64,000 bases of DNA, taken from assembly GCA_902591025.1 (NCBI GenBank), contig CACIZB010000002.1, forward strand, positions 62,001 through 126,000, in the 5' to 3' direction. Position 1 is the first letter of the stretch, and the number at the start of each line of letters is the position of its first letter. The position numbers were made by a program, and so were the translations under genes. The notes beneath the pieces were generated by a model that had not been told where the DNA came from, did no database searches, and was given only the letters and a program-made list of their open reading frames with translations. This document shows, in pieces, positions 9,569 to 18,403 of this stretch. Origin of the DNA: an uncultured Pelagibacteraceae bacterium. GTDB taxonomy: Bacteria; Pseudomonadota; Alphaproteobacteria; Pelagibacterales; Pelagibacteraceae.

Positions 9569-10746
9569 ATTCTTTCGACACACAGAGCTATGCCCATGCC
9601 TCCACCTATGCAAAGTGTTGCGCAGCCCTTATCTTTTTTTTGTCTTTTCATTTCATGTATTAAAGTTACAAGTATTCTTGCTCCTGATGCACCAATAGGA
9701 TGGCCGAGAGCAATAGCTCCTCCATTAACATTCACTTTATTTTGATCAATACCTAATTCACGAATCACTGCAATACTTTGGGCTGCAAAAGCTTCATTAA
9801 TTTCAAATAAATCAATCTCATCTATGCACCATTTTGCTTTTTTTATGGCTTCACGGACTGCCTCTATTGGCCCTAGACCCATTAAACTAGGATCAACTCC
9901 AACTGAAGCCCAAGACACTATTTTTACTAAAGGCTTTAAAGATCTTTTTTTCGCATGTTCTAAAGATGTCAATAATAAAGCTGCAGCGCCATCATTTATC
10001 CCTGAAGAATTACCTGGTGTAACAGTTCCATTATTTTGAAAAACTGATTTTAACTTTTCTAAGTCAGAAATTTTTAAATTAAATCTAGGATGTTCATCTC
10101 TATCTAAAAAATTACCATCATGATTAACTTTAATTATTTCATTATCAAATTTATTGCTATTGAAAGCTTGCTCTGTTTTTTTTTGAGAATTTAAAGCAAA
10201 TTCATCTTGATCTTGTCTTGATATACCAAATTTTTTTGCAACATTTTCTGCTGTTACACCCATGTGATAATTATTGAATGCATCTAATAAACCATCATGA
10301 ATCATTGTATCCAACAGTTTGTCTTCTATTATTTTTTTTTCTTCTCTATAAAAAATTGAATGAGGAGTAATTGACATGTTTTCTTGACCACCAGCAATAA
10401 CACTTTTTGCATCTCCTAATTTAATTGAATTAAAACCAGATACAACAGCCCGTAAACCAGATCCACATACTTGATTTACTATGTGAGCAGGTTTTGAAAT
10501 CGATATACCTGCATTAATTGCAGCTTGCCTGGCAGGATTTTGTCCTCCTCCTGTAGTTAAAACTTGACCCATAATTACTTCATCTATCTCATTTTTATCA
10601 AATTTTGATTTTTTTAAAATTTCACTTATAACTATCGAACCAAGTTGATCTGCTCTCATTTTTCTTAGTGAGCCTTTAAACGTGCCAATAACTGTTCTGA
10701 CGGCACCAACAATAACAACTTCCTTTTCATTTAATTTATTAGTCAT
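9565..10746 (-). CDS. Acetyl-CoA acetyltransferase (thiolase)
   Basis: The 393-residue protein is a type II thiolase condensing two acetyl-CoA to acetoacetyl-CoA, or the reverse. The acylated nucleophile is Cys94 in NQVCGSGLRA. The C-terminal base motifs GGAIALGHPIGASG and CIGGGMG are intact. Length and motifs match PhaA/AtoB-type biosynthetic thiolases, and a degradative role is equally possible. No phaB or phaC is adjacent. Its start faces the tRNA-Arg unit, with a divergent gap of about 70 bp. Confidence 0.93.
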   Translation of the reverse strand: MTNKLNEKEVVIVGAVRTVIGTFKGSLRKMRADQLGSIVISEILKKSKFDKNEIDEVIMGQVLTTGGGQNPARQAAINAGISISKPAHIVNQVCGSGLRAVVSGFNSIKLGDAKSVIAGGQENMSITPHSIFYREEKKIIEDKLLDTMIHDGLLDAFNNYHMGVTAENVAKKFGISRQDQDEFALNSQKKTEQAFNSNKFDNEIIKVNHDGNFLDRDEHPRFNLKISDLEKLKSVFQNNGTVTPGNSSGINDGAAALLLTSLEHAKKRSLKPLVKIVSWASVGVDPSLMGLGPIEAVREAIKKAKWCIDEIDLFEINEAFAAQSIAVIRELGIDQNKVNVNGGAIALGHPIGASGARILVTLIHEMKRQKKDKGCATLCIGGGMGIALCVERI

Positions 10747-10816
10747 AAAATTTTAAAATTGTTTTATCATAAAAATACATTAAAAATTAATATACTTTAA
10801 AAATTATACTAAAGAT

Positions 10817-10893
10817 GCGCCTGTAGCTCAATTGGATAGAGCGCTTGGCTACGGACCAGGAGGTTCTGGGTTCAACTCCTAGCAGGCGCACCA
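10817..10893 (+). tRNA. tRNA-Arg(ACG)
   Basis: The 77-nt sequence folds as a cloverleaf: acceptor GCGCCTG pairs with CAGGCGC, anticodon stem CTTGG/CCAGG (one G-U pair) encloses loop CTACGGA with anticodon ACG, and the T arm contains GGTTCAA. CCA is encoded. ACG becomes ICG after deamination and reads CGN codons. A ribosome binding site and small ORF begin only 8 and 17 nt after the CCA, suggesting a shared transcript. Confidence 0.96.
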
Positions 10894-10910
10894 CAAAAAA
10901 AGGAGTAAAT

Positions 10911-11009
10911 ATGTTTAAATGGTTACTTGATGCCTCCCTTCAATTATCTGTGATTTACTTTTTTATAATTATTTTTATCATTTTATTAATATTAACTTTT
11001 ATATTATAA
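10911..11009 (+). CDS. Small single-pass membrane protein, 32 residues
   Basis: This frame is too short for the ORF track but has a textbook Shine-Dalgarno (AGGAG, five bases before the ATG), which is uncommon among genes of this window. The peptide starts MFKWLLDASLQLS and is followed by about 18 hydrophobic residues, consistent with one membrane helix. It lies immediately after tRNA-Arg and six bases before the thioesterase gene, so all three are probably cotranscribed. I do not recognise a family and assign no function. The RBS makes translation likely. Confidence 0.65.
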   Translation: MFKWLLDASLQLSVIYFFIIIFIILLILTFIL

Positions 11010-11015
11010 AAAAAT

Positions 11016-11417
11016 ATGTCCGAAGAATTTAAACAAATTAGTTTAAAGCCAGGTTTTATGAAGCATAACGGTGGGGTCATGTTTAAAACTATTTCCGATA
11101 CTGAATATGAGTTTAAATCAACTATAAAAGAAAATCATTTAAATGCTGCAGGCATTACACATGGGGGATATCTGTCAGCATTAATCGATGCAGGTGCTGG
11201 AACAGCAGCACACAGATCTGCTGAAAATGCTCCTTGTGTTACTATTTCTTTAGACTTAAAATTTATAGGAGCATCAAGAATTGGTGATGAAATAATTGGC
11301 AATGTAAAAATTTTAAAAAAAACAAAAACTTTAATCTTTTTATTTTGTGAGTTAAAATGTAATAATAAAACAATAACATCAGCTTCAGGAGTTTGGAAAA
11401 TTTTAAAAGTAAAATAG
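11016..11417 (+). CDS. PaaI-like hotdog-fold thioesterase
   Basis: The 133-residue protein is a small hotdog-fold acyl-CoA thioesterase. The segment NAAGITHGGYLSALIDAGAGTAA holds the HGG motif and the acidic residue used for thioester hydrolysis in the PaaI/4HBT group. It is a single domain of normal family length. The substrate is not predictable. It follows the small membrane ORF by six bases and may be part of the transcript beginning with tRNA-Arg. Confidence 0.85.
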   Translation: MSEEFKQISLKPGFMKHNGGVMFKTISDTEYEFKSTIKENHLNAAGITHGGYLSALIDAGAGTAAHRSAENAPCVTISLDLKFIGASRIGDEIIGNVKILKKTKTLIFLFCELKCNNKTITSASGVWKILKVK

Positions 11418-11525
11418 TGAAATGAGAACTTTTATTTGGTCGATTCGGTCATGTTTTAGTCTATTTTTGTTCTTTAAGACTAACTACATCTGGTAGAAAT
11501 AAAAAAATATATACCAAAGATTGAA

Positions 11526-14006
11526 ATGAGAAAAAACAAAATTACTGCTGTTTTAGGTCCAACGAATACTGGTAAAACTCATTTGGCAATAGAGACGATG
11601 CTGTCTTTTGAAAGTGGAATGATCGGATTTCCTTTGAGATTACTTGCTAGAGAAGTTTATGACAAAGTAGTTAAAAAAACTGGTTTGAACAATGTTGCTT
11701 TAATAACTGGTGAAGAAAAAATAATACCAGACAATGCAAAATACTTTTTATGCACAGTCGAGTCTATGCCTATCGATAAACAGTTAGATTTTGTTGGTGT
11801 AGATGAAATTCAGATGTGTGCAGACCATGAAAGAGGTCATATTTTCACTGACCGATTATTGAACATGAGGGGTGAAAAATTAACTATGCTCATGGGATCT
11901 AATACTATAAGAAAAATTATTTCAAAATTGGATGATGATGTAGAGTTTGTTAATAGAAACAGGTTATCAAAACTTAGTTATTCAGGTCACAAAAAGATCT
12001 CAAGAATAAATAGGAAAACAGCTATTATCGCTTTTTCTGCGGAAGAGGTTTATGCGATCGCTGAGTTAATAAGAAGGCAAAAAGGAGGTGCTGCCATTGT
12101 GATGGGATCCTTAAGTCCAAAAACCAGGAATGCTCAAGTGAATTTATATCAGTCAGGCGATGTTGATTTTTTGGTTGCGACGGATGCTATCGGTATGGGA
12201 ATTAATATGGATATTGATCATGTTTACTTTTCTAACTTAAAAAAGTTTGATGGAAAAAAATTAAGAAAACTTAATTTATCAGAAATAGGACAAATTGCAG
12301 GAAGAGCAGGAAGATACTTAAACGATGGAAATTTTGGGGTAACTGGAATTTGTAAAGAAATGAATGATGAAGAAGTAGATCTACTAGAAAATCATAAATT
12401 TGATGATATACAAACTTTGTTTTGGAGAAACTCAAATTTAAATTTTAATAATCCTTTAGCGTTAATTAAATCCTTAGATGAAAGACCCCAGAAAAGTTGG
12501 TTGAGAAAAATACATGAGTGTGTTGATGAGAAAGCACTCAAATATTTTTTAAGAGACAAAAACTTAGAAAATGTTGAATTACATAATAATAATTTAAGCC
12601 TTTTATGGGAATGTTGTCAAATACCAGATTTTGTAAAAAAGACTTATGGCCACCACTATGAGGTAATAGGTAGTGTATTTGGATATTTGAATAGTAATAA
12701 AGGTAAAATTACAGATGATTATATGAGACTAAAGCTGATCAAATTGGACAAATTAGAAGGAAATGTCGATTCTTTATCAAATAGAATTGCAAATGTCAGG
12801 ACTTGGTCATATGTTTCGAATAAAAATAATTGGGTAGAAAATCAAAATTATTGGATAGAAAAAACAAAACTATTAGAAGATAAACTCTCAGATAGACTTC
12901 ATGAAGAACTTTCAAAAACTTTTATTGACAAGAGAGCTAGTGTTCTTGCAAGGGGGTTAAAGCAAGATATGGAATTAGATACTAAAATTTTAGAAAATAA
13001 TGAAGTGATGATTGAAGAGCAGTTTATCGGTAGAATTAAAGGTTTGAAATTAGAATTAGATTTAAAAAAAGGTGCTTTAGAGACTGATATAAAGTCTCTT
13101 AAAAAAGCAGCAAGACAGACTGTCGGTCCTGAATTAGAAAAAAGGGTTCAAAAAATAATCGATACTGGTTTAGTAGAGTTAGCCGATGATTTTAAAATTT
13201 ATTGGGACAAATCTTCAATAGGAAGATTAATACCTGGCAAAGATTATCTGAATCCTGGCTTAGAATTAATTGTTGATGATATTTTAGATTATGATCAAAA
13301 ACAAAAATTAATTACATTTTTAAAAAAATGGCTTAAAAGTAAAATTAATAATATTTTAAAAAGTCTTGTAGATATTAAAAATCTAGACGAAAAAAATACA
13401 TCAATTAAAGCTCTAGCATACCAACTTTATGAAAATAATGGAGTTCTTAGAAGAGATCAAGTTTCTGAATATCTAATAAATCTTAAACAAGAAGATAGAA
13501 AGATATTAAGGGATCTTGGAGTAAAATTTGGAAGATATCATATTTTTTTACACAAACTTATTAAACCAGAGGCTGTCTCTTTAAGAACTATGCTATGGAA
13601 AAATTTTCATCAAAAATATTTTAATCTTAAACCTCCTGCCTTTGGCTTGAATTTTTTAGAAGATAGGAGCAAAAATAATAAATATTTTATGCTATTGTGT
13701 GGATTTGAGCAGTTTGATAATTTTTTTGTAAGAATAGATATTTTAGAAAGGTTATTTATGAAGATTATAAATTCAAGTGAAGAAAAAAATAAAAATACGA
13801 AAATTACTCCAGAGATGCTCAATCTGTTAGGATGTAACAAGGAAAATTTTAAAAAACTGTTAAAAAAAATGGGATATAAGATTAAAGATATAGAAAATGA
13901 AACTTTTTTTAGATATTACCCACCAAAAATTTTAAAAAAAACGTTTGATAAAAAAACTTTGAAAGAGAGTCCATTTGGCATCCTAAAAGACCTTAATTTA
14001 AGTTAA
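11526..14006 (+). CDS. SUV3-like superfamily 2 helicase
   Basis: The 826-residue protein resembles the mitochondrial degradosome RNA helicase SUV3 and its alphaproteobacterial homologues. Walker A is GPTNTGKTH near residue 10, the Walker B box is DEIQMC near residue 97, and motif VI is QIAGRAGRY near residue 258. The SUV3 C-terminal helical region follows, then a long, less conserved tail. It is the first of four tightly packed genes (terB-like, fdxA, carD), an order common in Alphaproteobacteria. It probably acts on structured RNA. The gene named for S4-domain proteins that often sits next in this cluster is absent here. Confidence 0.88.
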   Translation: MRKNKITAVLGPTNTGKTHLAIETMLSFESGMIGFPLRLLAREVYDKVVKKTGLNNVALITGEEKIIPDNAKYFLCTVESMPIDKQLDFVGVDEIQMCADHERGHIFTDRLLNMRGEKLTMLMGSNTIRKIISKLDDDVEFVNRNRLSKLSYSGHKKISRINRKTAIIAFSAEEVYAIAELIRRQKGGAAIVMGSLSPKTRNAQVNLYQSGDVDFLVATDAIGMGINMDIDHVYFSNLKKFDGKKLRKLNLSEIGQIAGRAGRYLNDGNFGVTGICKEMNDEEVDLLENHKFDDIQTLFWRNSNLNFNNPLALIKSLDERPQKSWLRKIHECVDEKALKYFLRDKNLENVELHNNNLSLLWECCQIPDFVKKTYGHHYEVIGSVFGYLNSNKGKITDDYMRLKLIKLDKLEGNVDSLSNRIANVRTWSYVSNKNNWVENQNYWIEKTKLLEDKLSDRLHEELSKTFIDKRASVLARGLKQDMELDTKILENNEVMIEEQFIGRIKGLKLELDLKKGALETDIKSLKKAARQTVGPELEKRVQKIIDTGLVELADDFKIYWDKSSIGRLIPGKDYLNPGLELIVDDILDYDQKQKLITFLKKWLKSKINNILKSLVDIKNLDEKNTSIKALAYQLYENNGVLRRDQVSEYLINLKQEDRKILRDLGVKFGRYHIFLHKLIKPEAVSLRTMLWKNFHQKYFNLKPPAFGLNFLEDRSKNNKYFMLLCGFEQFDNFFVRIDILERLFMKIINSSEEKNKNTKITPEMLNLLGCNKENFKKLLKKMGYKIKDIENETFFRYYPPKILKKTFDKKTLKESPFGILKDLNLS

Positions 14007-14007
14007 A

Positions 14008-14421
14008 ATGATATTTTTCAAAAAAAAAGAAAATATTGATGACAATCAATTAGTAAAAATTGGAGCATTATTAATACATGCAGCTAGAATAGATGAGGAT
14101 TTCACTCAAGAAGAAGAAAATATTATTAAACAAACACTAATAAACTTAGATGCAAGAAATGAAAATATAGATGAAGTCATTGAAAAAGCAAAAAAGATGG
14201 AAGAAAGTTCTAATCAAATTTTAGATTTCACAAAAGAAGTTAAAAATATGGAGGAAAATAAAAAAATAAAGATTGTTAAAACTTTATGGAAAATTATTTT
14301 CTCTAATAAAAAAGCTGATGTATTCGAGGCTAATCTCATGAGACGACTTGCTGGATTGCTATACATTGACAGTAAAATTATGGGGGATATAAAAGAACAA
14401 ATAAAAAAAGAAAATTCTTAA
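14008..14421 (+). CDS. TerB-like (tellurite resistance TerB family) protein
   Basis: The 137-residue, mostly helical acidic protein has a TerB-like pattern: [23 protein letters not shown], then a second half with [14 protein letters not shown]. Conserved acidic residues in the first helix pair probably bind metal. The name is historical and does not show tellurite resistance. It starts one base after the helicase stop region and its own stop overlaps the fdxA ATG. Confidence 0.75.
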   Translation: MIFFKKKENIDDNQLVKIGALLIHAARIDEDFTQEEENIIKQTLINLDARNENIDEVIEKAKKMEESSNQILDFTKEVKNMEENKKIKIVKTLWKIIFSNKKADVFEANLMRRLAGLLYIDSKIMGDIKEQIKKENS

Positions 14422-14747
14422 TGACATACATTGTTAATGATAAATGCATCAAATGCAAACTAATGGATTGTGTTGAGGTTTGCCCAGTAGATTGTTTTTA
14501 TGAGGGTAAAAATATGCTTGTAATTAAACCTGATGAGTGTATAGATTGTGGCGTTTGTGAGCCTGAGTGTCCCGTTGATGCTATTAAAGCAGATACAGAA
14601 CTAGGTTCTGAAAAATGGCTTGAAATAAATGAGAAATACTCAAACATCTGGCCCAATATAAATACAAAAAAGGATCCACCTTCGGATCATGAGAAGTATA
14701 AAGATGAAGAAAATAAGTTTGAAAAATATTTTAAAGAAAACATTTAA
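14421..14747 (+). CDS. fdxA: Seven-iron ferredoxin FdxA
   Basis: The 108-residue ferredoxin has two cluster motifs, [17 protein letters not shown] and [15 protein letters not shown], in the arrangement of 3Fe-4S/4Fe-4S ferredoxins, followed by the short C-terminal extension typical of FdxA. It is a soluble electron carrier, and its partner is unknown. The carD reading frame starts inside its 3' end, so the two genes are overlapped by up to 59 bp. Confidence 0.93.
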   Translation: MTYIVNDKCIKCKLMDCVEVCPVDCFYEGKNMLVIKPDECIDCGVCEPECPVDAIKADTELGSEKWLEINEKYSNIWPNINTKKDPPSDHEKYKDEENKFEKYFKENI

Positions 14748-15573
14748 AAAAAAATCAAAAAAAATCATCAAAAAAAACTTAAAAAAGTCATCCAAAAAAA
14801 ATATTTTAAAATCAAAAAAAAAAATATCCAAAAAACTTTTAAAGCCTAAACTTAGAAAAGACCTTGAAAAAAAACAAAATATTAAAAATAATAAGGTATC
14901 TGAGTCAAATAAAGAAAACCTAAGAATTTCAAAAACAAATGAGTTAAAGCCTGAAATTAAAAAAGTTAAGAAACAAGAAACTGAAAAAAGAAACTATAAA
15001 ATTAAAGATTATATTGTTTATCCTAAACATGGAGTAGGTCAAATAACAGAGTTTAAAAAAATTAACATAGGTGGTATCGATGTGGAAACTTATGTCATAA
15101 AATTCGAAAAAGATAAGGCAAATGGAATGGTGCCCGTTAATAAACAATCGCATCTTCGCCCCCTAGCGACTATTAATCAAGTTAACAAATGTATTTCGAT
15201 TTTAAAAAGTAAACCAAAAATTAAAAGATCAATGTGGAGTAGGAGAGCTCAAGAATATGAGGCGAAAATCTCATCTGGAAAAATTTATGAATTGGCAGAG
15301 GTAGTTAGAGATTTAAATAAAGGTGATGACCTTATGGTTGATCAGTCCTATAGCGAAAGACAGCTTTTTGAAAAAGCATATGAAAGAATTTTATCTGAAT
15401 TTAAGATAATATTAAACTTTTCTATGGAAGAAACACAAAAAAAATTGGATAAAGCATTGAAAAGGAATTCAGAAAATTCTCAAAATGTAAAGCCAGATCC
15501 TATAAAAACTGTTTCAACAGACCTTTCGGATGATGAGCCTGTCACTGAAACTGAGGAAAATTTAGAGCAATAA
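14689..15573 (+). CDS. carD: CarD-family RNA polymerase-binding regulator with polylysine N-terminal extension
   Basis: CarD proteins bind the RNA polymerase beta subunit and stabilise promoter open complexes. The CarD domain begins near residue 103 ([20 protein letters not shown]) and runs with its helical C-terminal part to about residue 260. A short acidic tail follows. Unusually, residues 5 to about 100 are almost purely Lys, Ser, Asn and Ile, so the protein is about 290 residues against roughly 170 in many Alphaproteobacteria. The start could be 14689 or the ATG at 14704; both lie inside fdxA, and no later Met precedes the domain. A bidirectional hairpin terminator follows the stop. Confidence 0.88.
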   Translation: MRSIKMKKISLKNILKKTFKKKSKKIIKKNLKKSSKKNILKSKKKISKKLLKPKLRKDLEKKQNIKNNKVSESNKENLRISKTNELKPEIKKVKKQETEKRNYKIKDYIVYPKHGVGQITEFKKINIGGIDVETYVIKFEKDKANGMVPVNKQSHLRPLATINQVNKCISILKSKPKIKRSMWSRRAQEYEAKISSGKIYELAEVVRDLNKGDDLMVDQSYSERQLFEKAYERILSEFKIILNFSMEETQKKLDKALKRNSENSQNVKPDPIKTVSTDLSDDEPVTETEENLEQ

Positions 15574-15574
15574 A

Positions 15575-15614
15575 AAAACGCTTCTCACACGTAAATCGTT
15601 ATGAGAAGCGTTTT
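15575..15614. terminator. Bidirectional rho-independent terminator (carD / polybasic ORF)
   Basis: AAAACGCTTCTCA and TGAGAAGCGTTTT form a perfect 13-bp stem with a 14-nt loop. Arms carry A-runs on one side and T-runs on the other, so it can end transcription from both sides. It begins two bases after the carD stop and ends 20 bp beyond the stop of the convergent small basic ORF. Confidence 0.85.
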
Positions 15615-15634
15615 AATTTAAGAATACTAAGTTT

Positions 15635-15712
15635 TTATCTTCTTCTTCTTTTTTTAGCTTTTTTCTTAGCTTTTTTCTTAGCCTTCTTCGCTTTTTTTCT
15701 TCTCTTAGGCAT
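15635..15712 (-). CDS. Polybasic micropeptide, 25 residues
   Basis: The frame encodes MPKRRKKAKK, then repeats of KKAK, ending KKRRRR: every residue except Met, Pro and the alanines is Lys or Arg. A good ribosome binding site (AGGGAG) lies 7 bases before the ATG. Upstream are a hairpin and a promoter with a perfect TTGACA, and downstream is a strong terminator, so the gene appears as a complete unit of about 190 bp. The composition suggests nucleic acid or ribosome binding, as in small basic ribosomal proteins or histone-like tails; this is inference. It is too short for the ORF track. AT-rich codons AAA/AAG could arise by chance, but the surrounding signals argue for a real gene. Confidence 0.7.
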   Translation of the reverse strand: MPKRRKKAKKAKKKAKKKAKKRRRR

Positions 15713-15734
15713 CTTTAGCTCCCTTATTTAGTTA

Positions 15735-15755
15735 AACGAATCAAAATGATTCGTT
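15735..15755 (-). promoter_or_regulatory. 5'-UTR hairpin of the polybasic micropeptide gene
   Basis: AACGAATCA and TGATTCGTT form a perfect 9-bp stem around a 3-nt loop. It lies between the predicted transcription start (near 15758) and the ribosome binding site, so it would cap the 5' end of the short mRNA. It could stabilise the transcript or be a protein or operator site. Confidence 0.6.
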
Positions 15756-15764
15756 ATTAACTTA

Positions 15765-15793
15765 TTTTTATTTTTTTATACACGTTATGTCAA
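15765..15793 (-). promoter_or_regulatory. Promoter of the polybasic micropeptide gene
   Basis: On the minus strand a perfect -35 box TTGACA (15793-15788) is followed after 17 bp by TAAAAA (15770-15765). The predicted start lies just upstream of the 9-bp hairpin. The rest of the non-coding stretch up to 15910 is AT-rich and holds only a doubtful 25-codon frame. Confidence 0.5.
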
Positions 15794-15909
15794 TTATTTA
15801 ATTGAAGTAAAAATTTTAAAAAAAAATGTTAAATAAAAAAATTTTAAGAAAATTTTTAATGTGGAAAAAGTTAATGTTTATGCGCTTTATAATCTATTTT
15901 TAAGTTAAA

Positions 15910-17649
15910 TTAATAAAGTTTTTCTAAATCTTCTTTATATTTTTCTAAAATTTTTTTTCTTTTTATTTTTAAAGTTGGGGTTAACATTCCATTTTCAATT
16001 GTAAATTCGTCATAAATTAATTTAAATTTTTTAATTTTTTCAGTTATTGACAAGTTTTTATTTAAGTTTTCAATGTAAAGTTGGATTTCTTTATTATTTT
16101 TTTCACTTTCGGTCACAATTAGGGAGACTAAGTAAGTTTTTTTATCTCCATAAACGAAACTTTGTTTGATTTTCTCATTAAGGCATAACAAATTTTCAAT
16201 TTTTGATGGTGAGATGTTATCTCCACCGAGATTAACTATTATTTCTTTTTTTCTATCAGTAATTTTTAAATTTCCCTCTTTAGTTATCTCACCGATGTCG
16301 CCTGTATGCAACCAACCATCTTTTAAAACCTCGTCAGTTTCTTTTTTCATATTCCAGTAACCAAGCATTACATTTTCACCTTTTACTAAAATTTCTCCGT
16401 CTTCGGCAATTTTTACTTTATTTGTTTTAAAAGGCGGACCAACAGTCTCGATTTTTATTTTCCCTGGAATATTACAGCTCACTACAGGAGAAGTTTCTGT
16501 CAAGCCATACCCTTGTAAGGTTGGCAAACCTATAGAATTCAAAAATTCACCTATTTTTTGATCTAAGGCCCCACCACCAGAAACAAAGGCCTCTAGTTCT
16601 CCACCAAACTGATTTTTGATTTTTCTTCTCACTAAAATTTCACAAAAAAAATTCGTAATTTTTTCTCTAAGATTTAATTCCTGTTTATTTAAATTTTTAG
16701 TGCCTATTAAAATAGTATTTTCTATTAATTTTCTTTTTAATCCTTTTTGTTTTGAAAAATTGAGAAAAATTTTACTATATAAATTTTGATAAAATCTTGG
16801 TACAGCAGTCATAATGGTAGGTTTTGCAATAGCCATATTAGGTAACAGTTTTTCTAAACTTTCAGCATAGTAAATTTTTGATCCAAATAAAATTTGGACA
16901 TATTGAACAGTATGTTCGTATGAATGGGACAATGGAAGCCATGTTAAAAAAACAGGTTTTTTATCTTTAACTAATAATTCTAGAATTTCTTTTGCACCTT
17001 CACAATTTGATAGAATACCTCCATGACTTAACATTACTCCTTTTGGATACCCAGTAGTCCCTGATGTGTAAATAATACAGGCTAAATCATTTCTTTTTAA
17101 ATCTTTATTATAAAGGTTAATATTCTTAAGAAAATCTTCAGAGTAAGGTTCTGCTATTGAAAAAATATCTTCAAAGAATTTTATTTTTTTATCAAATTTG
17201 TCGATTGAAATAACGATCGTGTTTTCCCTTATATGATTTTTAATTTTATCAAATTGAAAAGAATTCGAGACAATACAAACTTTTGGGGCACAATCATTAA
17301 TAATATATTCATAGTCATTTTCAGAATAGGTTGTAAAAAGTGGAACAGTTACCCCACCTGCATTCATTATTGCTATATCAGATATCAACCATTCAGGTCG
17401 ATTTTCTGATAATAGAACACACCTATCACCCTTAGAAATATTTTTTTTCAAATAGTTTGATAATATCTTTATTTTTAAATAAATATTTGCCCACGAATAT
17501 GAAAATGGTCCAGAATTAGTATCTGAAAAATCTTTATTTTTAAGTGAAACTAAAAAAGTTTCTTTATGAACATTAATTTTTTTAGAAAAATTTTCTTCGT
17601 ATTTAAGAAAAAAAAGCTCAACTAAACTATTTATCTCTTTTAATTCCAT
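15910..17649 (-). CDS. Long-chain acyl-CoA synthetase (AMP-forming)
   Basis: The 579-residue enzyme activates a carboxylic acid with ATP and CoA. The AMP-binding motifs are IIYTSGTTGYPKGVMLSHGG near residue 190, YGLTETSP near residue 375 and GWLHTGDIGEI near residue 440. Overall layout resembles FAA1/FadD15-type long-chain ligases, so fatty acids are the likely substrate. No acyl-CoA dehydrogenase is nearby. It starts just after the minus-strand tRNA-Leu and could be on the same transcript. Confidence 0.9.
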   Translation of the reverse strand: MELKEINSLVELFFLKYEENFSKKINVHKETFLVSLKNKDFSDTNSGPFSYSWANIYLKIKILSNYLKKNISKGDRCVLLSENRPEWLISDIAIMNAGGVTVPLFTTYSENDYEYIINDCAPKVCIVSNSFQFDKIKNHIRENTIVISIDKFDKKIKFFEDIFSIAEPYSEDFLKNINLYNKDLKRNDLACIIYTSGTTGYPKGVMLSHGGILSNCEGAKEILELLVKDKKPVFLTWLPLSHSYEHTVQYVQILFGSKIYYAESLEKLLPNMAIAKPTIMTAVPRFYQNLYSKIFLNFSKQKGLKRKLIENTILIGTKNLNKQELNLREKITNFFCEILVRRKIKNQFGGELEAFVSGGGALDQKIGEFLNSIGLPTLQGYGLTETSPVVSCNIPGKIKIETVGPPFKTNKVKIAEDGEILVKGENVMLGYWNMKKETDEVLKDGWLHTGDIGEITKEGNLKITDRKKEIIVNLGGDNISPSKIENLLCLNEKIKQSFVYGDKKTYLVSLIVTESEKNNKEIQLYIENLNKNLSITEKIKKFKLIYDEFTIENGMLTPTLKIKRKKILEKYKEDLEKLY

Positions 17650-17653
17650 AATT

Positions 17654-17738
17654 TGGTGGGCGAAGAGAGAATCGAACTCTCATTTCTTTCGAAACACGAT
17701 TTTGAGTCGTGCGCGTCTACCAATTCCGCCATTCGCCC
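17654..17738 (-). tRNA. tRNA-Leu(CAA)
   Basis: Read on the minus strand, acceptor GGGCGAA pairs with TTCGCCC, the D arm shows GGTAGACGC, and anticodon stem CACGA/TCGTG encloses loop CTCAAAA with anticodon CAA. A long variable arm and an encoded CCA fit a class II leucine tRNA that reads UUG. The acyl-CoA synthetase ATG lies five bases downstream. Confidence 0.95.
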
Positions 17739-17797
17739 CTAATTGTTTATTAATTTATTAAATAGTATAAGAACTAAAATTATATTAAAACCAAAAA

Positions 17798-18403
17798 ATG
17801 TTTAAAAGTCTTTACAAAAAATGTTTAGATTTAGCGGCCCATAAAAGTTCTAAATATTACTTGGCAATAGTATCATTTATTGAGAGCTCTTTTTTTCCTA
17901 TTCCTCCTGACGTAATGATAATTCCAATGGTGATTTCAAAGAAAAAAAATTTCATAAAAATTTTTCTCATCACAACAATTTTTTCAGTTTTAGGGGGAAT
18001 TTTAGGTTATTTAATTGGGGCATTTTTTTTTGATTTTGGATCAGAAATTATGAATTTTTATGGTTATGAAAATAAATTATCTGACATCAAAAATAATTTA
18101 GTAAATAGTGACGGTTTTTATGCCTGGTTAAGTATACTTTTTTTAGCAGGTTTCACTCCACTTCCTTATAAAGTTTTTACTATTGCAAGTGGTTTGATAG
18201 GTTTCAACTTTTTAATCTTTGTTTTAATAAGTCTTATTTCAAGAGGATTAAGATTTTTTATTGTATCATTTCTCTCCTATAAGTTTGGAAATTTATTTAA
18301 TGAATTTATGGATAAACATGGGTCAAAATGGTCTACAATAATTGGAATATTAATTGTTATTATTGGTTTTGTCATTTATCTAATTTTTAAATCTCATGTT
18401 TAA
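17798..18403 (+). CDS. DedA/YqaA-family membrane protein
   Basis: The 201-residue protein has four to five hydrophobic helices and the VTT/DedA pattern: ESSFFPIPPDVMIIPMV near the N-terminus and LFLAGFTPLPYKVFTIASG in the second half. DedA proteins are linked to lipid scrambling and membrane homeostasis, including undecaprenyl phosphate turnover. The YqaA subgroup has no settled substrate. It overlaps dsbB by eight bases, heading a dedA-dsbB-coq7 run. Confidence 0.87.
   Translation: MFKSLYKKCLDLAAHKSSKYYLAIVSFIESSFFPIPPDVMIIPMVISKKKNFIKIFLITTIFSVLGGILGYLIGAFFFDFGSEIMNFYGYENKLSDIKNNLVNSDGFYAWLSILFLAGFTPLPYKVFTIASGLIGFNFLIFVLISLISRGLRFFIVSFLSYKFGNLFNEFMDKHGSKWSTIIGILIVIIGFVIYLIFKSHV

Noticed and set aside
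11422-11500. Short frame after the thioesterase (starts MRTFIWSIRS)
   Set aside because: About 24 codons, no RBS and no pattern; probably leader of the helicase operon.
14640-14831. 63-residue minus-strand ORF of almost only Phe, Ile and Asp
   Set aside because: It is the reverse complement of the AAA-rich carD N-terminal tail and has no start signal.
15826-15903. 25-codon plus-strand frame (starts MLNKKILRKF)
   Set aside because: It has no ribosome binding site or promoter, and its basic/hydrophobic composition is what random AT-rich DNA gives.
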